Positions 15,736 to 23,034 of a stretch of 41,326 nt of DNA are shown here, piece after piece. The first letter of the stretch is position 1; each line of letters opens with the position of its first letter. Origin of the DNA: Stenotrophomonas sp. UBA7346 (GTDB taxonomy: Bacteria > Pseudomonadota > Gammaproteobacteria > Xanthomonadales > Xanthomonadaceae); NCBI GenBank assembly GCA_002471015.1, contig DKPB01000071.1, positions 1 through 41,326 on the forward strand, written 5' to 3'. The notes under the pieces are model-generated. The model was not told the origin of the DNA. It ran no database searches and was given only the letters and a program-made list of their open reading frames with translations. Position numbers and translations under genes: made by a program.

Positions 15736-17439
15736 ATGACCAACGAACGCGACCAGCTCCGCCATGCCGTCACCCGGCAACCCGCTGACTTCATCGCCTG
15801 GGTGATGCTGGCCGACGCGGAACTCGGCATGGGCGACATCGGCGCGGGCGAGGCCGCCGCACTACGTGCCTTGCAACTGCGCCCCGAACATCCCGAAGCG
15901 CTGGCCCGGCTGGGCCGTGCGCGCTGGATGCAGGGCCGCCATGATGCCGCCGCCAACCTGCTGCAACGCGCCTGCCAATTGGCCCCGCAGCATCCCGGCA
16001 TGGCGGTGTGGCTGGCGCATGTACTGGAAGACGCGCATCAACCCGAAGCCGCCGCCGACGCCTATCGCCGCGCCCATGCGCTGGCACCGGGCGAGGCCTA
16101 TATGGCCGCACAGCGCCTGAACTGGCAACGTCGGCTGTGCGACTGGCGCGACCTCGATGTCTTGTCGCAACAGGTGCGCCACGCGGTGGCGCAGGGCAAC
16201 CCGGCAGTGGAACCGTTCGCCTTTCTCAGCGAGGAGGCCAGTGCCGGCGAACAGTTGGCCTGTGCACGCCAACGGGCCAACGTCGTCGCCCATTCCGTCC
16301 CCCGACTGCCACCGGCCCGCGTGCGCCACCACGGCCCGCTGCGGATTGGCTTCCTCTCCAACGGTTTTGGCGCCCACCCCACCGGCTTGCTCACCGTGGC
16401 CCTGTTCGAGCAGCTGCGTGCGCACCCGCAGCTGCAGGTGCATCTGTTTGCCTTGAATGGCGACGATGGCAGCGCCCTCCGCGCACGCCTGCATGCCGCG
16501 GCCAGTGCGCTGCACGATGTCAGCGGGCAAGCCCATGCACGCATCGCACAGCACATCCGCGAAACCGGCATCGACCTGCTGTTCGACCTGCGCGGCTGGG
16601 GCGGCGGCGGCACACCGGAGGTGCTGGCCATGCGCCCGGCCCCGCTGCAGCTCAACTGGCTGGCCTATCCTGGCACCTCGGGTGCGCCGTGGATCGATCA
16701 TGTGCTGGCCGACGCCTTCGTGCTGCCACCGGCGCTGGAGCCTGCCTTCAGCGAGCAGGTGCTGCGCCTGCCACGCGCCTTCCAGCCGTCCGACAACACG
16801 CGCCAGTTGGAAGCACCGCCTACGCGCAGGGCCTGCGGCCTACCCGAACAGGGCGTGGTGTTCTGCTGCTTCAACAACAGCTACAAGCTCAACCCACGCA
16901 GCATGCACCGACTGCTGCAGGTGCTGCAGGGCGTGCCGGGCAGCGTGCTGTGGCTGCTGTCCGGGCCGGGCCAGGCCGACCAGCGCCTGCGGGAGGTCGC
17001 AAGACAACAACAGGTGGATCCGCAGCGGCTGGTGTTCATGGCCAAGCTGCCCCATCCCCAGTACCTCGCCCGCTATCAACTTGCCGACCTGTTCCTGGAT
17101 ACCCACCCCTACAACGCCCACACAACGGCATCCGACGCCCTGTGGGCAGGCTGTCCGGTACTCACAACCCCGGGCCAGACCTTCGCCGCACGCGTGGCCG
17201 GCAGCCTCAACCACCACCTGGGCCTGGACGAGATGAACATGGCCGACGATGCCAGCTTCGTCGCCCGCGCCATTGCCCTGGGCAATGATCCGGGCGCCCT
17301 GCAGGCGCTGCGTACACGCCTGCGACAGGCCCGCAATGACCGCGACCTGTTCGACATGCAGGGTTTTGCCGCCGATTTCAGTGCGATGGCCCAGCAATTG
17401 GCAGGCCGGCACGGCTGGCGGGGTATAGACGCTGGCTGA
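15736..17439 (+). CDS. TPR-containing GT41 glycosyltransferase (bacterial O-GlcNAc-transferase-like)
   Basis: A 567-aa protein with about three TPR units (residues 5-125) fused to a two-lobed GT41 catalytic region (about 200-560). Catalytic landmarks match O-GlcNAc transferases: GFLSNGFGAHPTGLL with the conserved His214, FCCFNNSYKLNP with the UDP-binding Lys384, and LFLDTHPYNAHTTASDALWAGCPVLT. Size and layout agree with the Xanthomonas campestris OGT homologue used as a structural model of the human enzyme. Role in bacteria is unclear: protein O-glycosylation is plausible, acceptor unknown. The ATG at 15736 starts the first TPR; the longer frame begins inside the repeat spacer. It lies between prfA and ppk2. 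Confidence 0.88.
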   Translation: MTNERDQLRHAVTRQPADFIAWVMLADAELGMGDIGAGEAAALRALQLRPEHPEALARLGRARWMQGRHDAAANLLQRACQLAPQHPGMAVWLAHVLEDAHQPEAAADAYRRAHALAPGEAYMAAQRLNWQRRLCDWRDLDVLSQQVRHAVAQGNPAVEPFAFLSEEASAGEQLACARQRANVVAHSVPRLPPARVRHHGPLRIGFLSNGFGAHPTGLLTVALFEQLRAHPQLQVHLFALNGDDGSALRARLHAAASALHDVSGQAHARIAQHIRETGIDLLFDLRGWGGGGTPEVLAMRPAPLQLNWLAYPGTSGAPWIDHVLADAFVLPPALEPAFSEQVLRLPRAFQPSDNTRQLEAPPTRRACGLPEQGVVFCCFNNSYKLNPRSMHRLLQVLQGVPGSVLWLLSGPGQADQRLREVARQQQVDPQRLVFMAKLPHPQYLARYQLADLFLDTHPYNAHTTASDALWAGCPVLTTPGQTFAARVAGSLNHHLGLDEMNMADDASFVARAIALGNDPGALQALRTRLRQARNDRDLFDMQGFAADFSAMAQQLAGRHGWRGIDAG

Positions 17440-17481
17440 CACACGCCTGCGTTACCCTCGGCATTCCTACCGGGAGTGACC

Positions 17482-18298
17482 ATGGGCAAGCTCAAACGCA
17501 AGGAGTACGAACAGCTGCTGGAACCGATGCAGCTGGAACTGGCCAACATGGCACGCTGGGCCCAGCACACCGGCCAGCGGGTGCTGGCGCTGTTCGAGGG
17601 CCGCGACACCGCCGGCAAGGGGGGGCGTGATCCAGGACATCGCCAAGCACCTGAACCCACGTCAATGCCGGGTGGTCGCCTTGCCCAAACCCAACGAGCG
17701 CGAAGACAGCCAATGGTATTTCCAACGCCACGTCGCGCACCTGCCAGCCGCCGGTGAGATCGTGCTGATGGACCGCAGCTGGTACAACCGTGCCGGGGTG
17801 GAAAAAGTGATGGGGTACTGCAGCGACGCGCAGTACAAGGCATTCCTGAAACAGGCGCCGGTATTCGAAAAACTGCTGGTGGACGATGGCATCCTGCTGT
17901 TCAAGTACTGGCTGTGCGTGGACCAGGACCAGCAGGAAAAGCGCTTTGCCGAGCGCCGCGACGATCCACTCAAGGGCTGGAAGCTGTCACCGGTGGATCT
18001 GAAATCGCGCCAGGCCTACGCCGACTATGGCAAGGCCCGCGAAGCCATGCTTGAGGCCACCCACAGCAGCCATGCGCCGTGGACGCTGGTGGACTTCAAC
18101 GACCAGAAGCTGGGCCGCCTGAGCCTGATCCGTGACCTGCTCGATCGCCTGCCAGATACCCACATCGACGATGCGCTGATCGAACTGCCGCCCCTGCCGG
18201 GCAAGCCGAAGAAAGAGAAGTTCGGGGTGGTGAAGCCGATTCCGTCGTTCGCGATGGATGAAGAAGCAGCGAAGGCCAATACCGCCGGAGCAGCGTAA
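17482..18298 (+). pseudogene. ppk2: Polyphosphate kinase 2, frameshifted in a G7 run
   Basis: PPK2 enzymes transfer phosphate between polyphosphate and nucleotides. The reading starts at ATG 17482 (after CGGGAG) and runs as MGKLKRKEYEQLLEPMQ to FEGRDTAGKGG, the Walker A loop. It then shifts frame at a run of seven G (17619-17625). The other frame resumes exactly with VIQDIAKHLNPRQCRVVALPKP and continues through Walker B/lid DRSWYNRAGVEKVMGY to the end. Removing one G restores a continuous protein of about 271 aa, normal for the family. No other damage is seen. The cause may be a sequencing error in the homopolymer, a recent mutation, or slippage-dependent expression. Without correction, translation stops at 17757. 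Confidence 0.9.
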
Positions 18299-18346
18299 GC
18301 GGGGAATCCGGCGTTCAACCCAACGACCCCAAGCCTGTCCCCAGCC

Positions 18347-18375
18347 AGCCCCTTTCTACGGTATGGAAAGGGGCT
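18347..18375 (+). terminator. Hairpin after ppk2
   Basis: A 10-bp stem AGCCCCTTTC/GAAAGGGGCT with a 9-nt loop lies 48 bp after the ppk2 stop. No T run follows, so termination efficiency is uncertain. Confidence 0.5.
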
Positions 18376-18522
18376 CAGGCCGCCCCGCCGCACCTGCAGG
18401 AGCGGCGCAAGTCGCGAAGCTGGCTGTCAACAAGGGGGCAGAATACCTGCCCCTGCCTCCTTGGCCTGACAGTGCGGACCGGAGGGGACGAACGAGGAAA
18501 CCGGCGCCCGCCCCTGCTCGGG

Positions 18523-19089
18523 TCACGCCGCCTTGCCACCTGCAGCCACGATCGCCTGTTCTATCTCCTGCGCATTGACCGGCCCCAGGAACTGCTTGGC
18601 CACCTTGCCGTCCGGCGCAATCAGGTAGGTCATCGGCAGGCCTCGCGGGGTGGCAAAGTCCTTGGGCGGGTTGTAGGTGTCGAGGATGGCGATCGGATAG
18701 GCAACCGGATGCTCCTTCAGGAAGGCCTGCATGTCGGCCACCTCGATGTCCTCATACGCCAGGCCAACCACTTCGACATTGCCGCGCATCACATGCAGGG
18801 CCGACAACTCGGGCATCTCCTGCAGGCAGGGCGCACACCAGGTTGCCCAGAAGTTCACCACCACCCACTGCCCACGATGGTCGGCAAGCGAGTAGGTCTT
18901 GCCATCCACCGTGGGGAGCTGCAGCTGCGGCTGCTCGGCGGTCTGTTGCACGACAGCCTGCGCACCCTCCACAGGCGCTGCAGTTGCAGCCGGCGGCTCG
19001 GCGGGGGCCGCCGCCGGGGCTGGCGCCTGGGCTTTGCACGCAGCCAGGGCCAGGGCCAGCAATGCCAGCGGGAGCAGCTTGGAAGTCAT
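18523..19089 (-). CDS. TlpA/ResA-like thioredoxin-fold lipoprotein
   Basis: A 188-aa periplasm-facing thiol-disulfide protein. The N-terminus carries a lipobox LAAC (Cys18); the +2 residue is Lys, not Asp, which predicts outer-membrane sorting. A low-complexity Ala/Pro linker covers about 19-55, and a thioredoxin-like domain follows. The active site is WATWCAPC (Cys85, Cys88), typical of the TlpA/ResA group. These usually reduce disulfides in cytochrome c maturation or other exported proteins; the partner here is not visible. The start ATG overlaps the YihY-type gene stop by one base (TGATG), so the two are translationally coupled. Confidence 0.9.
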   Translation of the reverse strand: MTSKLLPLALLALALAACKAQAPAPAAAPAEPPAATAAPVEGAQAVVQQTAEQPQLQLPTVDGKTYSLADHRGQWVVVNFWATWCAPCLQEMPELSALHVMRGNVEVVGLAYEDIEVADMQAFLKEHPVAYPIAILDTYNPPKDFATPRGLPMTYLIAPDGKVAKQFLGPVNAQEIEQAIVAAGGKAA

Positions 19090-20360
19090 CAGGTCTCTCC
19101 AGTTGATGCATAGATATCTTCGACACGGCGCTTGAGCAGTTCGCGCAGCGGCATGCGCAGTTCGTCCAGGGCCCGGCACGCGGCCTGCCCCAGGCTGTCA
19201 TCGCGCAGCGGCAGGTATTGCTCGGCCACCGGGATACGCAGCTGCGAACTGACGTAGAGCTCATCCAGGCTGACGCCGTCCAGATCACGCGACAACAGCC
19301 AGCCCCCTTGCTCGTCGCGCCGCAGCAGGTTGATCTGCTCCATTATTTCCAGCAGTTGCTGCAGCAGCGAATCGGTCAGCATGGGTTCCAGCTGCAGGAT
19401 CCGCTCTTCATCCAGGCTCTGCCCCGACACCCGCGCTTCGCGAAAGCGGCCAATCAGCCGCAACAGGCCATACAGTTCGCACCCCTGCGGCAGCCGCAAT
19501 GCCAACGGCTGGTAACGGAACGCGGCGATCGAGGACGCCAGCGAGGCACCCAGCAACACCGCCACCCAGCTCAGGTAGATCCACAACAGCAGGATCGGCA
19601 CGAACGCGACCGTGCCATACAGCTTCTGGTAGGACTGGAAACTGCCCAGGTAAAGGCCCATGCCCCACTTCACCAGCTCCAGCAACACCACCGACAGCAG
19701 TGCACCCGGCACGGCGTGACGCCACTTCACCACGTGATGCGGCACCACCCGGAAAATCAGCATGACGCAGACGAACTCGATCAATACCGGCGTCAGCCGC
19801 AACCCGATCTCCGCCAGCCAGCGCCCTTCCGTGGTGCCGAACAGGGGCAGGGACAGCACTTTTGCCGAGACCGCCAACGAGGCTGCAGCGAGCATCGCGC
19901 CCAGGGTCAGCACCGTCCAGTACACAAGGAAACGCGTCAGTTTGGGCCGTGCCGAGCCCACCCGCCAGATGCGGTTGAAGGTCTGCTCGACACTATTGAG
20001 GGTGATCAGCAGGGACGCCACCAGGGCAATGAAGCCAGCGGCCGTCAGCTGCCCCGCACTGGCCGAAAACTGCTTGAGATAACCCTCGGCCGCGCGTGCC
20101 GCCGAGGGCACGAAATTGGAAAACACATAATCGCTGAGCGCCTCGCTCCAGCGGTCGAACATGGGGAAGGCGGACAACACGCCAAACACCACGATGGCCA
20201 GCGGCACCAGCGCGAACACCGTGGTGTAGGCCAGGGAACCGGCTGCCTGGAACAGGCGGTCGTCGATGAACCGCTTCCACAGAAAACGCGCGAACGTGGT
20301 CACCCGCGCCCGGTCGCGCAGGCGCTCCATCCAGAGATTGACCGAATCCAATGGCTCCAT
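19089..20360 (-). CDS. YihY/BrkB-family inner-membrane protein
   Basis: A 423-aa membrane protein of the YihY (UPF0761, formerly 'RNase BN') family. The N-terminal segment FARFLWKRFIDDRLFQAAGSLAYTT and YGTVAFVPILLLWIYLSWVAVLLGA are strongly characteristic. About six membrane helices lie between residues 40 and 290, then a soluble C-terminal extension of about 130 residues that E. coli YihY lacks, with a winged-helix-like look. Function is not established; the old RNase BN assignment is known to be wrong. Start ATG 20360 gives the family N-terminus; the longer frame overlaps the divergent wrbA promoter. Coupled to the downstream lipoprotein gene. Confidence 0.88.
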   Translation of the reverse strand: MEPLDSVNLWMERLRDRARVTTFARFLWKRFIDDRLFQAAGSLAYTTVFALVPLAIVVFGVLSAFPMFDRWSEALSDYVFSNFVPSAARAAEGYLKQFSASAGQLTAAGFIALVASLLITLNSVEQTFNRIWRVGSARPKLTRFLVYWTVLTLGAMLAAASLAVSAKVLSLPLFGTTEGRWLAEIGLRLTPVLIEFVCVMLIFRVVPHHVVKWRHAVPGALLSVVLLELVKWGMGLYLGSFQSYQKLYGTVAFVPILLLWIYLSWVAVLLGASLASSIAAFRYQPLALRLPQGCELYGLLRLIGRFREARVSGQSLDEERILQLEPMLTDSLLQQLLEIMEQINLLRRDEQGGWLLSRDLDGVSLDELYVSSQLRIPVAEQYLPLRDDSLGQAACRALDELRMPLRELLKRRVEDIYASTGET

Positions 20361-20437
20361 GGGCCAAGGGTACCCGATGCAAAGCGTGGCCCGCATCGTT
20401 GATACTGGCCGCTTCTGGTGAATGAGTGAAAGGTGCG

Positions 20438-21031
20438 ATGGCGGAAATTCTGGTGCTCTACTACAGCCGCGGCGGCTCGGTGGCCCGGCTGGCACGACAG
20501 ATCGCCCGTGGTATTGGCGAGGTGCCGGGCATGAGCGCCCGCCTGCGCACGGTCCCGCCGGTGGCCGCTGTCACCCAGACCAGCGCTCCGCCGGTGCCCG
20601 AAGACGGCGCTCCCTACGTGGAAATCGCCGATCTGACCGAGTGCGATGGCATCGTACTGGGCAGCCCCACCCGCTTCGGCAACATGGCCGCACCGGTCAA
20701 GCACTTCCTTGATGGGTTGGGCGCTGAATGGGTCAACGGCACACTGGCGGGCAAGCCTGCAGCGGTGTTCACGTCCACCGCGTCCATGCACGGCGGCCAG
20801 GAGTCCACCCTGCTGTCCATGCACCTGCCACTGCTGCATCACGGCTGCCTGATTGTTGGCATTCCTTTCACCGAGCCAGCCTTGAGCCATACAACCAGTG
20901 GCGGCACACCCTACGGTGCCAGCCATGTCGCCGGTGCGCAGGACGACCCCCAACCCAGCGACGACGAAGCCCACTTGGCACGTGCACTGGGGCGGCGCGT
21001 TGCCGACGTGGCCAGGCGCCTGGCGTCATGA
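20438..21031 (+). CDS. wrbA: NAD(P)H:quinone oxidoreductase, WrbA flavodoxin family
   Basis: A 197-aa flavodoxin-fold protein that reduces quinones with two electrons using FMN, limiting redox cycling. Visible features are the FMN phosphate loop YYSRGGSVARLA, LGSPTRFGNMAAPVKHFLDGLG, FTSTASMHGGQESTLLSMH and the C-terminal TTSGGTPYGASHVAG. Start ATG 20438 is preceded by AAAGGTG. The stop overlaps the next gene in ATGA. It diverges from the YihY-type gene with 77 bp between. Confidence 0.94.
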   Translation: MAEILVLYYSRGGSVARLARQIARGIGEVPGMSARLRTVPPVAAVTQTSAPPVPEDGAPYVEIADLTECDGIVLGSPTRFGNMAAPVKHFLDGLGAEWVNGTLAGKPAAVFTSTASMHGGQESTLLSMHLPLLHHGCLIVGIPFTEPALSHTTSGGTPYGASHVAGAQDDPQPSDDEAHLARALGRRVADVARRLAS

Positions 21032-21372
21032 CGGGGCGCGGCCGCGATGTCGTGCTGGCCATCGCCCTGGCACTGCTGGCCGGGTTGTACGCCTGGTGGT
21101 TCCGCCACGACCGCCATCTGACGGCGGTACTGCTGGTGTTTGTAGCCCCACCGCTGGCGCTGCTGATCGGGGTGTTGGCACAACGCAGCGCGGCCCGCTT
21201 CTGGGCCGGCGTGTTGGCCCTGTTCTGGTTCAGCCATGGGGTGATGAGCGCCTGGACCCACCGCGAGACTGCGCTGTTTGCCTGGACCGGGATAGTGCTG
21301 GCATTGCTGATCGTCGCCTTGGTCAGCATCCCGGGCATGCGCGCGCGCTTTGCCGCCAGGAAGGCCAGATAA
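21028..21372 (+). CDS. DUF2069 small membrane protein
   Basis: A 114-aa protein that is almost entirely four hydrophobic helices (about residues 8-24, 32-50, 56-75 and 82-100) with a basic C-terminal tail RARFAARKAR. It resembles the DUF2069 family, small inner-membrane proteins often encoded directly after wrbA. The ATGA overlap with wrbA supports co-expression and this start. Function is unknown; a role tied to membrane quinones would be a guess from context. Confidence 0.8.
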   Translation: MTGRGRDVVLAIALALLAGLYAWWFRHDRHLTAVLLVFVAPPLALLIGVLAQRSAARFWAGVLALFWFSHGVMSAWTHRETALFAWTGIVLALLIVALVSIPGMRARFAARKAR

Positions 21373-21409
21373 CGCCCCCCATCCGCACCGCACCCTGTCG
21401 CCCTGTCAG

Positions 21410-21432
21410 GTAGTGCCGAGCCATGCTCGGCA
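21410..21432 (+). repeat. SMAG-type REP palindrome
   Basis: This copy has the GTAG head followed by TGCCGAGC CAT GCTCGGCA and lies 37 bp after the DUF2069 stop, so it could also form a hairpin at the end of the wrbA message. Confidence 0.85.
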
Positions 21433-21560
21433 GGGGCATTCCCCGCAATCCTCTCTCCCGCTCGCCGCAGCCCGGACCATGCTCGGTTGAAGCGTCAGCT
21501 CAGCCCCCGCGCGTGGGAGCGGCAGACCACATCGGCCAGCCACCCCCAAAGAACCACCAG

Positions 21561-21583
21561 GTAGTGCCGAGCCATGCTCGGCA
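21561..21583 (+). repeat. SMAG-type REP palindrome
   Basis: This copy is identical in sequence to the one at 21410-21432 and in the same orientation, 151 bp further on. Confidence 0.85.
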
Positions 21584-21758
21584 GGGGCGCTACCTGCAAT
21601 CCCCTCCGCCTGTTACAGGTTGGCCCCTGCCCATGTTCGATGGCACAGCCAGCACAGCGCGCGCGTGGGAGCGGCATCAGCCTCGAAGCCACTGACCCAG
21701 CCGATCACCCACCAGCCTGCGGTTTCATCAAAATCGGCTACGCGGGTGACACAGCTCC

Positions 21759-21917
21759 TGGCGAGCATGGCTCGGCACTACATGAGGCCCCTTGCCGAGC
21801 ATGGCTCGGCACTAGACGCGCCCTCCTGCCGAGCATGGCTCGGCACTAGACGCGCCCTCCTGCCGAGCATGGCTCGGCACTACATGAGCCCCCCTGCCGA
21901 GCAGGGCTCGGCACTAC
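21759..21917 (-). repeat. Tandem array of five SMAG palindromes, 34-bp period
   Basis: Five inverted copies start at 21759, 21793, 21827, 21861 and 21895, exactly 34 bp apart: a 23-bp palindrome plus an 11-bp spacer. Spacers 2 and 3 are identical (ACGCGCCCTCC), while 1 and 4 are near-identical to each other (ATGAGGCCCCT, ATGAGCCCCCC). Copies vary slightly: GCGAGC in the first, CTAG for CTAC in the second and third, and CAGGG for CATGG in the last. This looks like tandem amplification of one unit. Confidence 0.88.
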
Positions 21918-22006
21918 CCGGGGGCGTGGTCCGGCGCTGCCTGCGGCATTATCATTCGCAGCATCGCGGCCCTGGCCGCTGGCAGTCACCGCAAGGATTT
22001 ACCGCA

Positions 22007-22495
22007 ATGATGGAAGAACTCCTGATCGTCACCACCGGTGGCACCATCGACAAGATCTACTTCGACGACAAGTCCGACTACCAGATCGGCGACCCGCAGA
22101 TCGGCATGATCCTGCGCGAGTTGGGCGTCACCTTCCGCTTCAACGTCATTCCGATCCTGCGCAAGGATTCACTGCATATCACCGATGACGACCGCGAACT
22201 GATCCGCGCCACCATCGCCGCCCAGCCCACCCGCCACGTGCTGGTCACCCACGGCACCGACTCGATGGTCGCCACCGGCAAGGTGCTGGCCACCATCCCC
22301 GGCAAGACCATCGTGATGACCGGCGCACTCAGCCCGGCCCGCTTCCGTGGCTCGGATGCCGAGTTCAACATCGGTTGTGCCATCGGCGCAGTGCAGTCGC
22401 TGCCGGAAGGTGTGTATATCGCCATGAACGGCCGCATCTGGAACCCGGAAAAGGTCCGCAAGAACGTGGACGCCAATCGCTTCGAATCCGTGTAA
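22007..22495 (+). CDS. Single-domain asparaginase-like protein
   Basis: A 162-aa protein equal to only the N-terminal domain of bacterial asparaginase I/II (about 330 aa). It has the first catalytic-Thr motif TTGGTIDK, the second triad motif THGTDSM, MTGALSPARFRGSD, and a Lys in PEKVRKNVD that aligns with the catalytic Lys region. It stops just after, so the C-terminal domain is absent rather than frameshifted: the TAA overlaps the next gene's ATG and no remnant follows. Activity on asparagine is uncertain, since full enzymes complete their site with a neighbouring subunit. Two consecutive ATG codons are possible starts. Confidence 0.82.
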   Translation: MMEELLIVTTGGTIDKIYFDDKSDYQIGDPQIGMILRELGVTFRFNVIPILRKDSLHITDDDRELIRATIAAQPTRHVLVTHGTDSMVATGKVLATIPGKTIVMTGALSPARFRGSDAEFNIGCAIGAVQSLPEGVYIAMNGRIWNPEKVRKNVDANRFESV

Positions 22496-22971
22496 TGGCC
22501 AAAAGCACCCGCGCCACCGCTGCGTTGGACAAGGCAGGCATCAGCCATGGCCTGCATGCCTATGACTACTCGGCCGATGTCGACAGCAAGGGCCTGGCCG
22601 CCGCGCAGGCGCTGGGTATCACCCCGGCCCGTATGTTCAAGACCCTGATGGCCTGGGTCGACAAGCAGCCGTTGATCGCGGTGATCCCGTCCGACCAGCG
22701 TCTGTCGTTGAAAAAACTTGCCGCCCAATGTGGCGGCAAGCACGGGCAGATGATGGAAGTGGCCGAGGCCGAGAAGCGCAGCGGTTACAAGGTCGGCGGC
22801 ATCAGTCCGTTCGCACAGCAACGGCCGGCCAAGGTGGTATTCGCCAGCAGCGCACAGCAGCACGACACGCTGTACATCAATGCTGGCCAGCGCGGACTGC
22901 TGCTGGATCTATCCCCCGCCGATGCGCTGCGTTTCCTGCAGGCCAGCTGCGCCGATATCTGCGAAGACTGA
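22495..22971 (+). CDS. ybaK: Cys-tRNA(Pro)/Cys-tRNA(Cys) deacylase YbaK
   Basis: A 158-aa YbaK/ProX-type editing protein that hydrolyses Cys-tRNA(Pro) mischarged by prolyl-tRNA synthetase. Recognisable parts are GITPARMFKTLMAWVD, LSLKKLAAQCGGKHGQMM and the GYKVGGISPFAQQ loop, the strongest family signature. The start ATG overlaps the asparaginase-like stop in TAATG, so translation is coupled. The next gene is convergent, 63 bp away. Confidence 0.93.
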   Translation: MAKSTRATAALDKAGISHGLHAYDYSADVDSKGLAAAQALGITPARMFKTLMAWVDKQPLIAVIPSDQRLSLKKLAAQCGGKHGQMMEVAEAEKRSGYKVGGISPFAQQRPAKVVFASSAQQHDTLYINAGQRGLLLDLSPADALRFLQASCADICED

Positions 22972-23034
22972 GCGCCGTTTCAACGGCGACCAACGTCGCC
23001 TCGCCTGCCCACCATCACGGCAGCGCAACGCCAC

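Larger units (their letters stand above)
21373..22006. repeat. Spacer filled with SMAG-type palindromes
   Basis: No gene is credible in this 634-bp spacer. It contains two forward copies (21410-21432, 21561-21583) and five inverted copies of the palindrome GTAGTGCCGAGCCATGCTCGGCA or close variants. The family is the GTAG-headed SMAG repeat known from Stenotrophomonas. Degenerate fragments such as CCATGCTCGG also occur near 21479. The last inverted copy ends 90 bp before the asparaginase start. Confidence 0.85.

Noticed and set aside
21759..21917. CRISPR-like regular spacing (23-bp repeat, 11-bp spacer)
   Set aside because: Spacers are too short and nearly identical to each other, the repeat is a SMAG-type palindrome also found singly elsewhere, and there are no cas genes.
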